Source: Elusimicrobiota bacterium (GTDB taxonomy: Bacteria > Elusimicrobiota > Elusimicrobia > UBA1565 > UBA9628). Taken from it: a DNA stretch of 64,000 nt. The notes beneath the pieces were generated by a model. It was not told the origin of the DNA. It ran no database searches and worked only from the letters and a program-made list of their open reading frames with translations. The stretch spans positions 1 to 64,000 of the forward strand of contig JACRDT010000048.1 of the NCBI GenBank assembly GCA_016212795.1. Reading direction: 5' to 3'. The position numbers and the translations under genes are program-made. Each line of letters opens with the position of its first letter. The first letter of the stretch is position 1. Positions 7,232 through 16,352 of the stretch are shown here, piece after piece.

Positions 7232-8253
7232 TAGGTCCGTTCCCCGTCGAGGAATGTCTTGAGCGCCTCCGCGTTGGCCCCGCAGTCCTCGGCCAGGAGG
7301 AACCGGCCGCAGGACGCCCTCGCCGCGGCCGCCAGCGCGGTCCTGGCGCGGCCGGCCGCGATGCGGGCCAGCCGGAGCGTCCCGGCCACGAAGGGCGGCG
7401 CGGGCAGCATGAGCTCGAGGACCTGCGGGGCGCCGATCCCCACGACCATGGCGGAGAGCAGCGCCGCGGCCGCGGCGCCCCGGGAGCACGGCGCGAGGCT
7501 CGGCCGGCGCCGCCCGTCCCGGGCCCCGAGCAGGATCCAGGACAGGGGGGAGGAGGCGCGGACCCTGTCGCGGAAGAAGTCGAGGTCGACGAGGTGCTTC
7601 ACGCCGAAGCGCCGTCGCCGGAAGGGGCGCACGAAGCGCTCGGGGACGGCGCGCCAGTCGTCGCCGCGCAGGCCCATCCTGAGGGGGAAAGCCGAGAGCG
7701 TGCGGCCGCCGTCCCCCAGCAGCGGGATGTCGTCCGAGAGGAGCTCGAAGCCGTCGCGCCCGACGAGCTCGAGGGCGAGCCGCGATTTGCCTCCGTTCAT
7801 CGGCAGGAGGATGAGCCCTCCCCGGCCGCGGTACGAGAAGCCCAGGGCGTGGACCCGGTGCAGGCGCCTGCGGTCGAGCATCTCGCCGACGCGGGAAAGG
7901 ACGGCCAGGTAGCCGAGCTCGCGCAGGAGGTCCCGGCTGGCGCTGGACAGGACGCCCTCCTCGGCCTCGAGGTCGTAGTCCAGCAGGGCCAGCCCGTCGT
8001 AGTCGGCCAGGCGCCGCCCGCGCTCGTGCGCGATGCGCACCCCCCGCCAGCGCAGGAAGGCGCGGGCCGGGACGCGCCCCGGGGGCGGCGCGGCCAGGCG
8101 CAGCGTCAGGCTGACGTCGGGCTCGGCGCCGGGCCGGTCCGTCGCGGCGAAGTAGGCGAAGTCCCTCTCCAGGTCGGCGAGGATCTCCGGGGAGTCGCAG
8201 GCCAGCGCCGCGCGGACGCCGTGGAAATCCAGCCGCAAGGCTCCGGTCGCCAT
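7231..8253 (-). CDS. HPr kinase-like (HprK-related) protein
   Basis: 340 residues. A P-loop-like LLPMNGGKSRLALEL at about 150 is followed by FELLSDDIPLL, the layout of HprK-related kinases that accompany PqqD-like proteins and nucleotidyltransferases in RiPP and glycan clusters. The N-terminal ~130 residues are a separate region with DYDGLALLDYDLE and LRELGYLAVLSRVGEMLDRR. There is no CBS or regulatory HprK domain, so it is not the catabolite-repression enzyme. In lasso clusters such kinases phosphorylate the peptide tail; whether that applies here is unknown. Confidence 0.65.
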   Translation of the reverse strand: MATGALRLDFHGVRAALACDSPEILADLERDFAYFAATDRPGAEPDVSLTLRLAAPPPGRVPARAFLRWRGVRIAHERGRRLADYDGLALLDYDLEAEEGVLSSASRDLLRELGYLAVLSRVGEMLDRRRLHRVHALGFSYRGRGGLILLPMNGGKSRLALELVGRDGFELLSDDIPLLGDGGRTLSAFPLRMGLRGDDWRAVPERFVRPFRRRRFGVKHLVDLDFFRDRVRASSPLSWILLGARDGRRRPSLAPCSRGAAAAALLSAMVVGIGAPQVLELMLPAPPFVAGTLRLARIAAGRARTALAAAARASCGRFLLAEDCGANAEALKTFLDGERT

Positions 8254-8256
8254 GGG

Positions 8257-9276
8257 TCAGCTCCGCCGGGGCCGTCCGGTCCAGGCGCCGGCGAGGAGGC
8301 CCGCCGCGTAGCTCAGGTGCGCCGCCGGCAGCAGGACCCAGAGCCACCCGAGGGACGCGGGGCCCTCGGCGTGCCGCCGGGCCAGGAACAGGGCGTGGCC
8401 CGCGGCGAGCGCGGCGTAGGCAACCGCCGGGACGAGGAAGGCCTCGGGCCTGAGCGCGGCCCCGGCGGCGCAGAGCGCCGGCAGCAGCGCGAGGAGATGG
8501 AACGACCGCAGCGAGGACGGGAGCTTCCAGGTCATGGCGGCCCGGCCCTCGCCGGAGAGGAAGCACTGCCGGCAGAAGCCCCGGAAGGTCCGTCGCCGCT
8601 CGTGGAAGACGAAGAGGTCGGGCGCGTGCAGGGCCCGGTGCCCGGCGTCGAGGAGGCGCCGCAGGAGCAGGTTCTCCTCGTTGCGCGCGAGCTCCTCGTC
8701 GAAGAGCAGGCCCTCGGAGCGGAGGGCCGAGCGCCTCAGGGCGAGGTTGCAGAGGATGAGGGCCCGGTCGTCGGCCCAGGCGTCGCCCGGGAACCCCGAC
8801 ACCCGCCGGCTGAAAGGCCCCGCCGCCAGCCAGGAGCCCAGGAGGTGGCCCACGCAGCGCTCGAACAGGGGGCTGGCCGGAGGGGTGATGTTGGGGCCGC
8901 CGACGGCCGAGGCGTCCGGGTGGCGCCGGAGCGCTCCGTCGAGGGCGGCGAAATAGGACGGGGGGAGCACGACGTCGTCGTCGAGGAAGCACAGCCAGTC
9001 GCCGCGGGCCTCGCGGATGGCCATGTTGCGCGCCCCTCCGAGCGAGCGCGCCTCTCCCCGCAGCACCCTGAGCCCCGGCAGGGCGCGGGCGTGCTCCGAG
9101 GCCGCCGCGGCGCACTCGTCGTCCAGGCCGTTGAGGACCAGGAGCACCTCCTCGGGCGCGGGCGGCCGGGCGGCCGCGATGCTGGCCAGGCAGCGCCGCA
9201 GGCTCCCCGGCCTGGAAGCCAGGATGATGACGGAGGCGGCGAGGGTCCCGCGGCCGGGCTCCCTCGCCGGCCGCAT
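8257..9276 (-). CDS. Glycosyltransferase family 2 with C-terminal membrane segments
   Basis: 339 residues from ATG 9276. GT-A fold: ASVIILASRPGSLRRCL, then the DXD region CFLDDDVVLPPSYF, GGPNITPP, and an acceptor-side ED-like motif in RNEENLLLRRLLDAGHR. Three or four hydrophobic segments follow (LLALLPALCAAGA and on), suggesting membrane association. Three bases separate it from the HprK-like gene downstream. The 140 bp upstream to the TPR protein hold no clear feature. A start further upstream at 9380 is possible but would add low-complexity sequence. Confidence 0.85.
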   Translation of the reverse strand: MRPAREPGRGTLAASVIILASRPGSLRRCLASIAAARPPAPEEVLLVLNGLDDECAAAASEHARALPGLRVLRGEARSLGGARNMAIREARGDWLCFLDDDVVLPPSYFAALDGALRRHPDASAVGGPNITPPASPLFERCVGHLLGSWLAAGPFSRRVSGFPGDAWADDRALILCNLALRRSALRSEGLLFDEELARNEENLLLRRLLDAGHRALHAPDLFVFHERRRTFRGFCRQCFLSGEGRAAMTWKLPSSLRSFHLLALLPALCAAGAALRPEAFLVPAVAYAALAAGHALFLARRHAEGPASLGWLWVLLPAAHLSYAAGLLAGAWTGRPRRS

Positions 9277-9416
9277 TCCCGTTCGAATCGAAGCGGCACG
9301 CTCGCTCCAGGGACGCCGGGCGCGAGCAGGAGGACGGCCCGGCCCCGGCCGGCCGCCTATCGTCGGAGAGGGCGGGGGCATGAGTGAAGACATTATAGAC
9401 AACGCCCCGGTGTTGT

Positions 9417-11321
9417 TCAACGGCGGGCCCGGCCGGATGGGAGCGCGGCCCGCCGCGCGGCGGCGAGGGCGGTCCGCGCCGCCTTGAACGAGGGGTCGAT
9501 GGCCAGGGCCCTGAGGTAGAGCCTCCTGGCGGCGGCGTTCTCCCCGGTCTTCTCCAGCAGGATGGCGTAGGAATAGTAGGCGATGGGGTCGGCGGGAGCC
9601 AGCGAGACCGCCTTGTCGTAGCAGAACCTGGCCCCGCCGAGGTTGCCCGTGTCGCGGTAGAGGGCCGCCAGGTTGACCCACGCCTCCACGTAGCGGGGCT
9701 CCAGCCCGACGGCCGACAGGTAGCGCTTGGCCGCTCCCTGGGTGTCGCCGGCGTAGGCGAGGTACATGGCGAAGCCGAACTGGAGCACGGGGTTGAGCGG
9801 CTGGAGCGACACGGCCTTCTCGAAGCACTCTACCGCCCTGGCGCGGTCGCCGACGCCGCCGAAGGTCATCCCCAGGTTGAGCCAGGCCTCGGCGAAGCCG
9901 GGGTTGAGCCGCAAGGCCGCCTGGTATTCCCGCGCGGCCTCGGCCGCCCGGCCCTCGTTGCGCAGGATGTTGCCCCGGATGAAGCTCGCGCGGGCGGTCT
10001 GGCGGTCGTGGTGCTTGCCGAGCAGGAACAGGCTCTTGTCGCTGGACCAATCGCGGCTGCGGGACCGGGTCCTCAGGCCGTAGGCGAGCAGGACCATGGC
10101 GACGGCGGCCGCGGTCCACCAGGGTCCCCGCCGCTGGGCGGTCGCCGCGAAGGCGCGGCCGGCCGAGACCAGGGCCAGGGCGAACCCCGGCGTGACCATA
10201 TAGAGGTAGCGCTCCGCGACGGGGTTGAACAGGGGCCAGAGGCCCGACACCGGGAGCAGGGTCGCGAAGCACCACGCCACGCCGAAGGCCGAGACGGGGT
10301 CCTTGCGCCGCCAGGCCGCGGCGTAGAAGAGGAGGAGGCCCAGCACGGCCCAGGAGACCGCGACGCTCTTGGACATCGCGCGGCGCACGATCACGGGCGC
10401 GCGGTCCGCCGCGAGGGTGTCGGGCACGACGAGCAGGGCGGCGTACTCGGCGGCCGCCCGGGACATGGTCCAGAGCCGGACCGCGCGGTCGCGGCGGAGT
10501 TCCTCGGTCTCGGGCGAGGACGGCGGGAAGAAGCGCCCCTTCCTGATGGGGGGCGGGGAGGCCTTGCTTCCCGGCCCGGGGGCCGCCCGGGCGGGCTCGT
10601 CGTCGGCGGCTTCGGCGGGGGCCGCGTAGCGGAATCGTTCGTACCAGAACCCGCCGTAGACGGCTGCGACCAGCGCGAAGACCGTCATCGCCAGCGCCAG
10701 GCGCCCACGGCGTCCCTTGGGCTCGGGGAAGTAGAGCTCCACGAGCAGGACGAGAAGAGGGAGGCTCGCGGCCATCTCCTTGGAGAGGAGCCCGAGCCCG
10801 AACAGGAGCCCCGAGGCCGCGACGAGGGCCAGCGGCCCTCTTCGCGCCTTGAGGTAGACCCAGAGGCCGGAGAAGGTGAAGAACGCCGCCAGGAGGTCGC
10901 AGCGGAAGCTGACCGCGTTGACCGCCTCGGTCTGCGCGGGGTGGAGCCCGAACAGGAGCCCCGCCAGCAGGCACAGGGGCCAGGAGGGGATGAACGCCAG
11001 GGCCAGCGCGTATACCCAGAGGCTGTCGGCGGCATGGAGGAGGAGGTTGGTCAGGTGGTAGCCGTAGGGCGAGAAGCCCCACAGCCTCCGGTCCACGAGC
11101 AGGGAGGCCAGGAACACGGGCCTGCTGCCGGCCAGGACCTCGTGCCTGCCCGTGTAGTACCGCGGCTCGATGAGGCGCCGGATGTTCGCGGGGTCCTGCA
11201 TGAAGGGGTTGGATTGGACGTAGATGTGGTCGTCCCAGACGAAGCCGTTGCGCAGGGAGCCGGCGTAGGCGGCGAAGACCGCCGCAACGATGAGGATGCC
11301 GGCCGTGAGATGGCGCCTCAT
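9417..11321 (-). CDS. Polytopic TMTC/PMT-like membrane protein with C-terminal TPR repeats
   Basis: 634 residues from ATG 11321. The N-terminus has FVWDDHIYVQSNP, the luminal acidic motif of TMTC and O-mannosyltransferase-like proteins, then about ten transmembrane segments (HLTNLLLHAADSLWVYAL, GLLFGLHPAQTEAVNAVS, LLSKEMAASLPLLV). From about residue 430 there are five TPR units (GNILRNEGRAAEAAREYQAALRLNP and similar). Bacterial members are probably lipid-linked-sugar transferases acting at the outer face of the membrane; the substrate is unknown. It is the first gene of the minus-strand operon and is divergent from the caspase gene. Confidence 0.8.
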   Translation of the reverse strand: MRRHLTAGILIVAAVFAAYAGSLRNGFVWDDHIYVQSNPFMQDPANIRRLIEPRYYTGRHEVLAGSRPVFLASLLVDRRLWGFSPYGYHLTNLLLHAADSLWVYALALAFIPSWPLCLLAGLLFGLHPAQTEAVNAVSFRCDLLAAFFTFSGLWVYLKARRGPLALVAASGLLFGLGLLSKEMAASLPLLVLLVELYFPEPKGRRGRLALAMTVFALVAAVYGGFWYERFRYAAPAEAADDEPARAAPGPGSKASPPPIRKGRFFPPSSPETEELRRDRAVRLWTMSRAAAEYAALLVVPDTLAADRAPVIVRRAMSKSVAVSWAVLGLLLFYAAAWRRKDPVSAFGVAWCFATLLPVSGLWPLFNPVAERYLYMVTPGFALALVSAGRAFAATAQRRGPWWTAAAVAMVLLAYGLRTRSRSRDWSSDKSLFLLGKHHDRQTARASFIRGNILRNEGRAAEAAREYQAALRLNPGFAEAWLNLGMTFGGVGDRARAVECFEKAVSLQPLNPVLQFGFAMYLAYAGDTQGAAKRYLSAVGLEPRYVEAWVNLAALYRDTGNLGGARFCYDKAVSLAPADPIAYYSYAILLEKTGENAAARRLYLRALAIDPSFKAARTALAAARRAALPSGRARR

Positions 11322-11399
11322 GGGACCTAATGATAGCAATCTCGGCGCCGGGGGCCGCGGCCTTGCCTTATCGGTCGCGAAGCACTACGATAGCTGACG
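11322..11399. promoter_or_regulatory. Divergent promoters
   Basis: Plus strand: TTGCCT (11363-11368), 17 nt, TACGAT (11386-11391), 8 nt before ATG 11400. Minus strand: TGC plus TATCAT (complement of ATGATA at 11330-11335), 8 nt before ATG 11321. Both spacings predict transcripts that start at or next to the start codon. Confidence 0.55.
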
Positions 11400-13520
11400 A
11401 TGGCATCCCGCGCAGCGATGTTCGGGCGAGCGGCCTGCCGCTCAGCGGCAGGGGCGGTCCTGCTCCTGGGGGCCGGGTGCCGGGCCGCGGCCGCGGCCGG
11501 GTGGCCGGACTTGGGCCGGCCCGCGCGCGTGGTGGGCGGCGGCGGCTCGGACGCGGCCGTCGTGGTCGGCATCGAGAACTACGCCTTCCTGCCCCCGGTG
11601 ACGGGGGCCAGGGCCAACGCGTTGGCGTGGTACGACTACCTGACGAGGACGCGCAAGGTCCCGGCCGACCACGTCGTCCTGCTGCGCGACGGGGAGGCGA
11701 CCGCCGAGAGGATGCGCCGGGCCGTGGAGAAGGTCTCCCGCGAGATGGAAGGTGAAGGCGCGCTCTGGTTCGTGTTCGTTGGGCACGGCGCCCCGGGCGA
11801 GGCGGACAGGGACGGGCTCCTCGTCGGCGTGGACGCCCAGCAGAGCGCCGACAGCCTGCCCATCCGGAGCCTGCGCCAGGACGAGCTGCTCAGGTCCATG
11901 CGCAAGAGCGGCGCCGGCTCGATCCACGTCGTGATGGACGCCTGCTTCTCCGGCCTGACGAGCCGGGGCGCGCCGCTGGTCCCGGGGCTCCAGGACATTT
12001 CCGTCAAGCCGGTCTCCATCCCCAGGGACCCGAGGTTCGTGTTCCTGGCCGCGGCGCGGGCCGATGAGTACGCCGGTCCCCTGCCGGGGACCGACCGTCC
12101 CGCTTTCAGCTACCTGGCGCTCGGCGGGCTGCGCGGGTGGGCCGACGAGAACGCCGACGGGCGCGTCACGGCGGGCGAGGTGGTCCGGTACGTCTCGAGC
12201 GTGCTGCGCGCCACCCTGCGCGACCGCAACCAGACGCCCGACCTCTTCGGCAACGCCGAGGCCGTGCTGGCGGATTCCGGGGGGGAGCCGGCGCCGGACC
12301 TGGCCGCCCTCGCCAGGGAGGAACCTGGCCCCGGGTTCAGGCTTTCCGACCTGGCGCCCATCCCGGAGGTCAAGACCCCCAAGGCCCTCCCCCAACTGTC
12401 CCACGCGGGCTGGAAGGAGACCGACGTGGAGGCGCTCGAGCGCTACGACGAGATGGTCCGGTTCGACAAGGGCGACGCGAAGCCCGGCAAGAAGATCGAG
12501 CGGTGGCGCGACTTCGCCGAGGAGGTCCCCCGCTACGCCGACGCCGCGAGGAAGCGCGCCGCGGAGTGGGAGCAGTTCATCCATCAGGAGGAGGAGGCCG
12601 AGCTGGCCCGGCAGCGCAAGGAGGAGGCCAGGGAGGCCGACTGGGAGAAGCTCAAGAGGCTGCTGCCTCTCGGGGTCGTGCCGGCGGCCGACAAGGAGCG
12701 CTGGGCGCGCATGTTCCTCGACGCTTACGGCGAGTCGGAGCGGGAGGACCCGCACGCCCCGGAGCTGGCGAAATACCTCCCGGGCGCGCCGCCGCCAGCC
12801 GCCAAGGAGGACCGGGCGGCCGATGCTCCCGGGCGAGCCGCGGGGGACGCCGAGGCCGGCCGGGCGCAGCCAGCGTTTCGCAAGCACCTGTTCAAGTTCG
12901 CGCTCGGGTCGACGGGCGGCGCGTTCGGGCGGGAGCAAGGCATCGACCTGGCCCAGGGCGGGGGGGCGTTCAGCTTCCAGTACCTGTACCGCCGCTCGCC
13001 GAGGTTCCGGTACGGGGGCGAGCTGACGCACGCGGGGTTCGATACCGCTCGCTCCTGGACGGGGTGGGCGGAGTGGGAGAGCAAGCTCAACGTGACTGCC
13101 TTGAGCGCCTTGCTCCGCTACGACTTCCTGATCGGCCGGCGGTGGACCCCGTTCGTGACGGCCGGCGCCGGGATGAACTCGGTGCGGCTCAAGGTGAGGA
13201 CGAAGCTGGCGCACGGCTACTGCTGGAACAACAACAACCTGCCCTCGAACAACCCTTGGTGGAACGCCGAGCCCTGCCCGGCCGACACGTCGAATTTCGT
13301 GTCGACCTACGAGGGCGACAAGGGCGGCGTGACGGCGAGCCTCGGGGTAGGGACCGATTTCCGGGTGACGGAGAGGCTGGTCGGCGACTTGGAGCTGCGA
13401 TGGCGGTATGTCGGGTGCAGCGGCTTCCGGTCGCCCCTCTTCCGGCCCGAGATGCCGAGCAGGGTCCTGGCGGGCGGCTGGCTGGCCACGATCCTCCTGA
13501 GCCTGGGGTGGGTCTGGTGA
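11400..13520 (+). CDS. Exported caspase-like protease fused to an outer-membrane beta-barrel
   Basis: 706 residues. Signal sequence (GAVLLLGAGC), then a C14-type caspase domain: AAVVVGIENYAFLPPVTGARANA, the catalytic His in FVGHGAP (H129) and the catalytic Cys in MDACFSG (C182). An EF-hand-like loop follows (D249, N251, D253, E260 in DENADGRVTAGE). Residues about 370-420 are highly charged and probably coiled coil. From about 495 to the end alternating segments (FKFALGSTGGAF, FSFQYLYRR, TPFVTAGAGMNSVRLK, LVGDLELRWRYVG, ending in aromatic W) look like an 8-strand OmpA-like barrel. The protease would face the periplasm or surface. The start could be ATG 11418. No adjacent substrate is evident. 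Confidence 0.8.
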   Translation: MASRAAMFGRAACRSAAGAVLLLGAGCRAAAAAGWPDLGRPARVVGGGGSDAAVVVGIENYAFLPPVTGARANALAWYDYLTRTRKVPADHVVLLRDGEATAERMRRAVEKVSREMEGEGALWFVFVGHGAPGEADRDGLLVGVDAQQSADSLPIRSLRQDELLRSMRKSGAGSIHVVMDACFSGLTSRGAPLVPGLQDISVKPVSIPRDPRFVFLAAARADEYAGPLPGTDRPAFSYLALGGLRGWADENADGRVTAGEVVRYVSSVLRATLRDRNQTPDLFGNAEAVLADSGGEPAPDLAALAREEPGPGFRLSDLAPIPEVKTPKALPQLSHAGWKETDVEALERYDEMVRFDKGDAKPGKKIERWRDFAEEVPRYADAARKRAAEWEQFIHQEEEAELARQRKEEAREADWEKLKRLLPLGVVPAADKERWARMFLDAYGESEREDPHAPELAKYLPGAPPPAAKEDRAADAPGRAAGDAEAGRAQPAFRKHLFKFALGSTGGAFGREQGIDLAQGGGAFSFQYLYRRSPRFRYGGELTHAGFDTARSWTGWAEWESKLNVTALSALLRYDFLIGRRWTPFVTAGAGMNSVRLKVRTKLAHGYCWNNNNLPSNNPWWNAEPCPADTSNFVSTYEGDKGGVTASLGVGTDFRVTERLVGDLELRWRYVGCSGFRSPLFRPEMPSRVLAGGWLATILLSLGWVW

Positions 13521-13532
13521 CGGCCCGCTCGA

Positions 13533-13562
13533 TTGAAGGGCTCGGACGCAAAAAGCTATAGT
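13533..13562 (+). promoter_or_regulatory. Promoter of the pqqD-radical SAM operon
   Basis: TTGAAG (13533-13538), 18 nt, TATAGT (13557-13562); GTG start at 13580. A GAGG Shine-Dalgarno lies between them. Confidence 0.5.
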
Positions 13563-13579
13563 CCGGAAGAGGTCGAGCC

Positions 13580-13867
13580 GTGAAGAAGACCAAAGCATCG
13601 AGACCCCGGGCGTTCAAGCACGCCGGCCGCGTGGCGTGGCGCAAGGTGGCCGACGAGGCCGTCATCCTCGACGTGGAGACCGCGGCCTACTACTCCCTGC
13701 GCGGCACGGGCCTCAGGATCTGGGAGCTCCTCGGCGAGGGGCGCGGCGCCGAGGCCATCGCTCGGCGGCTGGCGGAGGAGTTCGACGCGCCCGAGGACGT
13801 GATCCTGCGCGATTGCCGGGAGCTCATCGAGCGCCTGCGCCGGGAGCGGATGATCGAGCCGGCGTGA
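13580..13867 (+). CDS. PqqD-like stand-alone RiPP recognition element
   Basis: 95 residues from GTG 13580. The sequence VAWRKVADEAVILDVETAAYYSLRGTGLRIWELLGEG, followed by IARRLAEEFD and an acidic helix, is the PqqD winged-helix pattern. PqqD-family proteins hold the leader of a precursor peptide for a partner enzyme. Its stop overlaps the start of a radical SAM gene (GTGA), and the likely ligand, a YxxPxLxxxG peptide, is encoded 4.9 kb downstream in the same orientation. Confidence 0.85.
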   Translation: MKKTKASRPRAFKHAGRVAWRKVADEAVILDVETAAYYSLRGTGLRIWELLGEGRGAEAIARRLAEEFDAPEDVILRDCRELIERLRRERMIEPA

Positions 13868-15225
13868 AAGGCCGCTTCGTCTTCGTCGACCCCCCGAGTC
13901 CCCCCGGTTTCATCAGCTTCAAGCACTCCCACGCGGGCTTCGGCGAGTTCTGCAAGGACAGCCGCCTGCGCCTGCCCACCTTGGACCTCTTCCACTGCGC
14001 CTCCCTGCTGGCGGAGCGCGGGTTCGCGGTCGGCGTGGTGGACTCCCCGCTCCTGGGCCACGGGCCGGCCGGGTGCGTGGCCGAGGTCCTGGCCAGGAAG
14101 CCCGGCGCGGTCGCCATCCGGACCGGCGGGTTCTCCCTGCCCCTGGACCTGGAGGTCGCGAGGCGGCTCCGCCGGTCCTTCGACGGTCCCATCCTGCTCT
14201 TCGGCCCGGCCGCCGCGGCTGAGCCCAAGACCATCCTCGAGTCCGGCGCGGCCGACGCGGTCGTGGCCGGCGAGGCCCCTGCCGCGTTCCTCGCCATCGC
14301 CGGCGCCAAGAGCCTCGGGAAGGCTCCGGGCGTCTTGACCCTGGACGGCGCGGGACGCGTGGTGGAAGGGCCTCGGCCGCGGGTCCCGGAGTCCATGGAC
14401 TACCTCCCGGTCCCGGCCTGGGACCTCGTCCCGTACCGGCGGTATTCCTTCGTGACTTCGCAGACCGCCTGGGGCTGTCCCATGGCCTGCGGGTACTGCC
14501 CGTATCCCCTGGCCCAGGGAGCCAGGCCGCGCCGGCGCTCCGCCGGCTCCGTGGCGAGGGAGTTCTCGGCCCTGCGCTCCCGCTTCGGGCTGCGCTTCGT
14601 GCAGCTGCGCGACCCCGATTTCGCGTTGGACCGGCGCAGGACGGCCGGGCTCTGCCGGGCGCTGACGCGGGCGGGCGCGCCCATGACCTGGGGGTGCGAG
14701 ACGCGCCTCGAGCGCCTCGACGACGAGCTGATGGCCCTGATGGCGGCCGCGGGCTGTCTGCGGGTCGCGTTCGGGGTCGAATCCCTCGAGCCCGCGGTCC
14801 TGCGGCTCATGGGCAGGGAGCATCCCGGGCCGGCCTTCATCCGGGGCCAGGTCAGCCGCCTCAAGAGGCACGGGATACTCACCTACGGCCTCTACATGAT
14901 CGGGCTCCCCGGCGAGACCCGCAAGAGCACGCTCGGGCTCATCGATTTCGCGGTCGGGCTGGACACCGAGGCGGCGTCCTTTTCCATGGCCATGCCCATC
15001 CCCGGCACGGCTTTGGAACGGCTGGCAAGGTCCAAAGGCTGGATCACGGCGCCGGGACCCTGGAGGCTGACGAGCTGCGTGCCTTCGATGCGCAACGAGC
15101 ATATGGACATCGGGGAGGTCTCGGAGCTCCACCTCCTCGCCAAGCGGCGATGGAAGAACCGCCTGATGAAACGGCGTCGGCCCCCCCGCTACTCGCCCCC
15201 CCCGTCGGGGGGGCGAGTGATATGA
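13864..15225 (+). CDS. B12-binding-type radical SAM protein
   Basis: 453 residues from GTG 13864. The N-terminal ~190 residues look like a cobalamin-binding Rossmann domain (LLAERGFAVGVVDSP, KPGAVAIRTGG, ILLFGPAAAAEP), but the DxHxxG motif is not evident, so cobalamin may not be bound. The radical SAM core has CPMACGYC, then FGVESLEP and YGLYMIGLPGET as in RSAM/B12 (BchE-like) enzymes. Pairing with a PqqD protein suggests a peptide or glycan-linked substrate. The last 20 codons (MKRRRPPRY...GRVI, stop TGA) are exactly one family A palindrome, so the native C-terminus has been replaced or extended. Confidence 0.82.
   Translation: MKGRFVFVDPPSPPGFISFKHSHAGFGEFCKDSRLRLPTLDLFHCASLLAERGFAVGVVDSPLLGHGPAGCVAEVLARKPGAVAIRTGGFSLPLDLEVARRLRRSFDGPILLFGPAAAAEPKTILESGAADAVVAGEAPAAFLAIAGAKSLGKAPGVLTLDGAGRVVEGPRPRVPESMDYLPVPAWDLVPYRRYSFVTSQTAWGCPMACGYCPYPLAQGARPRRRSAGSVAREFSALRSRFGLRFVQLRDPDFALDRRRTAGLCRALTRAGAPMTWGCETRLERLDDELMALMAAAGCLRVAFGVESLEPAVLRLMGREHPGPAFIRGQVSRLKRHGILTYGLYMIGLPGETRKSTLGLIDFAVGLDTEAASFSMAMPIPGTALERLARSKGWITAPGPWRLTSCVPSMRNEHMDIGEVSELHLLAKRRWKNRLMKRRRPPRYSPPPSGGRVI
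15166..15225 (+). repeat. Family A palindrome, intact 60-bp form
   Basis: ATG AAA CGG at 15166 to TGA at 15225, exactly 20 codons. It is in frame with the radical SAM gene, and its final ATGA supplies the ATG (15222) of the next glycosyltransferase. Confidence 0.9.
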
Positions 15226-16352
15226 AGATCGGCCTGGCGTGGCTCGACCCGGCCGACCCCACGGACGCGGCCGTCGGTCTCGGCGTCGGCCGCGGCTTGC
15301 GGGGGCTCGGCCACGAGGCGGTGATGGTGGGGCCCAGGCGCTTGGCGGGCCAGAGCGCCGAGGAGTCCTGGGAGGGATTCCGGCTCCTGCGGGTCGGAGA
15401 GCCCTCGGCGCGCCCTGCCGATGGGCGCTCGGCCGATGAGCGGGCCGCGGCCGGGCTGCTGGGGCTTCAGCGGCGGTTCGGCTTCGACCTCTGGCACTGC
15501 CACGTGTTCGGCCGGCCGCACCGCGCCCTGGCCCGGGCGAGCCGGCTCGGCCGCTGGCCCATGGTCGCGAGCCTCCACCTCGTGCTCGAGGACTACCTTC
15601 CCTTCGCGGGCGGCAAGCGGGAGCTCGGGGCGCTCCTGCGGCGCTCCAGGCACGTGACCGCGGTCTCGGCCTGGAGCCTCGGAGAAGCTCTGCGGGTCTG
15701 GCCGGACCTCGCGGGCCGCTCCTCCGTGGTCCCCTGCGGCCTCCCGGATCCCGCGCCGGGCTCCCGGGCCGGCGGTCCCTCTCCGGAGGCCGGTCGTGCC
15801 GGGGCTCCCCGAGGCCCGTACATCCTCTGCGTGGCGCGGCAGGCGCCGTACAAAGGCCTCGACGTGCTGCTGATGGCTTTCGCCCGGTTCCTCGAGAAGA
15901 GGAAGGGCATCAAGCTGGTCGTGGTCGGCCGCGACCAGCTGGCCGGGGCCCTTCCCCGCTTCTGCCGGACGCTGGGCATCGAGGAGCAGGTGGTCTTCAC
16001 CGGGGCCCTGCCTCCCGCCTCGGTGCGGCGGCTCATCGAGGGTTGCCTCTTCTTCGTCTTGCCGTCACGCCGGGAGACCCTCGGCATGGCCCTGCTCGAG
16101 GCCATGGCCTGCGGCAAGGCGTGCGTGGCGTCCAGGGTCGGCGGCGTGCCGGAGCTCGCGGCTGACAAGAAGCACGCCCTGCTCGTGCCTCCGGGAGACG
16201 TGGAGGCGCTGGCCCGGGCCATGGGCCTGCTCGCCTCGGACCCGGGCGAGAGGAAGCGCTTGGGAACCTCGGCCCGGGAGCGCAGCCGCCGGTTCCAGTG
16301 GGGCGGCGTGGCCGCCTCCTACGCGGCGATCTATGAACGCGTCCTGCGTTGA
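15222..16352 (+). CDS. Glycosyltransferase family 4
   Basis: 376 residues. Acceptor domain LWHCHVFGRPHRAL, VASLHLVLEDYLPF, RHVTAVSAWSLGEAL; donor domain ILCVARQAPYKGLDVLLMAF and LPSRRETLGMALLEAMACGKACVASRVGG with the conserved E-x7-E. Complete GT-B length. The start codon lies at the edge of the palindrome, whose right arm (GGGGGGGCGAG) is the only purine-rich sequence in ribosome-binding position. Its last 20 bp overlap the next gene. Confidence 0.88.
   Translation: MKIGLAWLDPADPTDAAVGLGVGRGLRGLGHEAVMVGPRRLAGQSAEESWEGFRLLRVGEPSARPADGRSADERAAAGLLGLQRRFGFDLWHCHVFGRPHRALARASRLGRWPMVASLHLVLEDYLPFAGGKRELGALLRRSRHVTAVSAWSLGEALRVWPDLAGRSSVVPCGLPDPAPGSRAGGPSPEAGRAGAPRGPYILCVARQAPYKGLDVLLMAFARFLEKRKGIKLVVVGRDQLAGALPRFCRTLGIEEQVVFTGALPPASVRRLIEGCLFFVLPSRRETLGMALLEAMACGKACVASRVGGVPELAADKKHALLVPPGDVEALARAMGLLASDPGERKRLGTSARERSRRFQWGGVAASYAAIYERVLR

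Noticed and set aside
7231..8253. Catabolite-repression HPr kinase
   Set aside because: Only the P-loop region resembles HprK; the N-terminal domain differs and no ptsH-like gene is near.
9277..9416. Additional small gene between the family 2 transferase and the TPR protein
   Set aside because: Open frames exist but show only low-complexity Arg/Gly/Pro sequence typical of GC-rich non-coding DNA.
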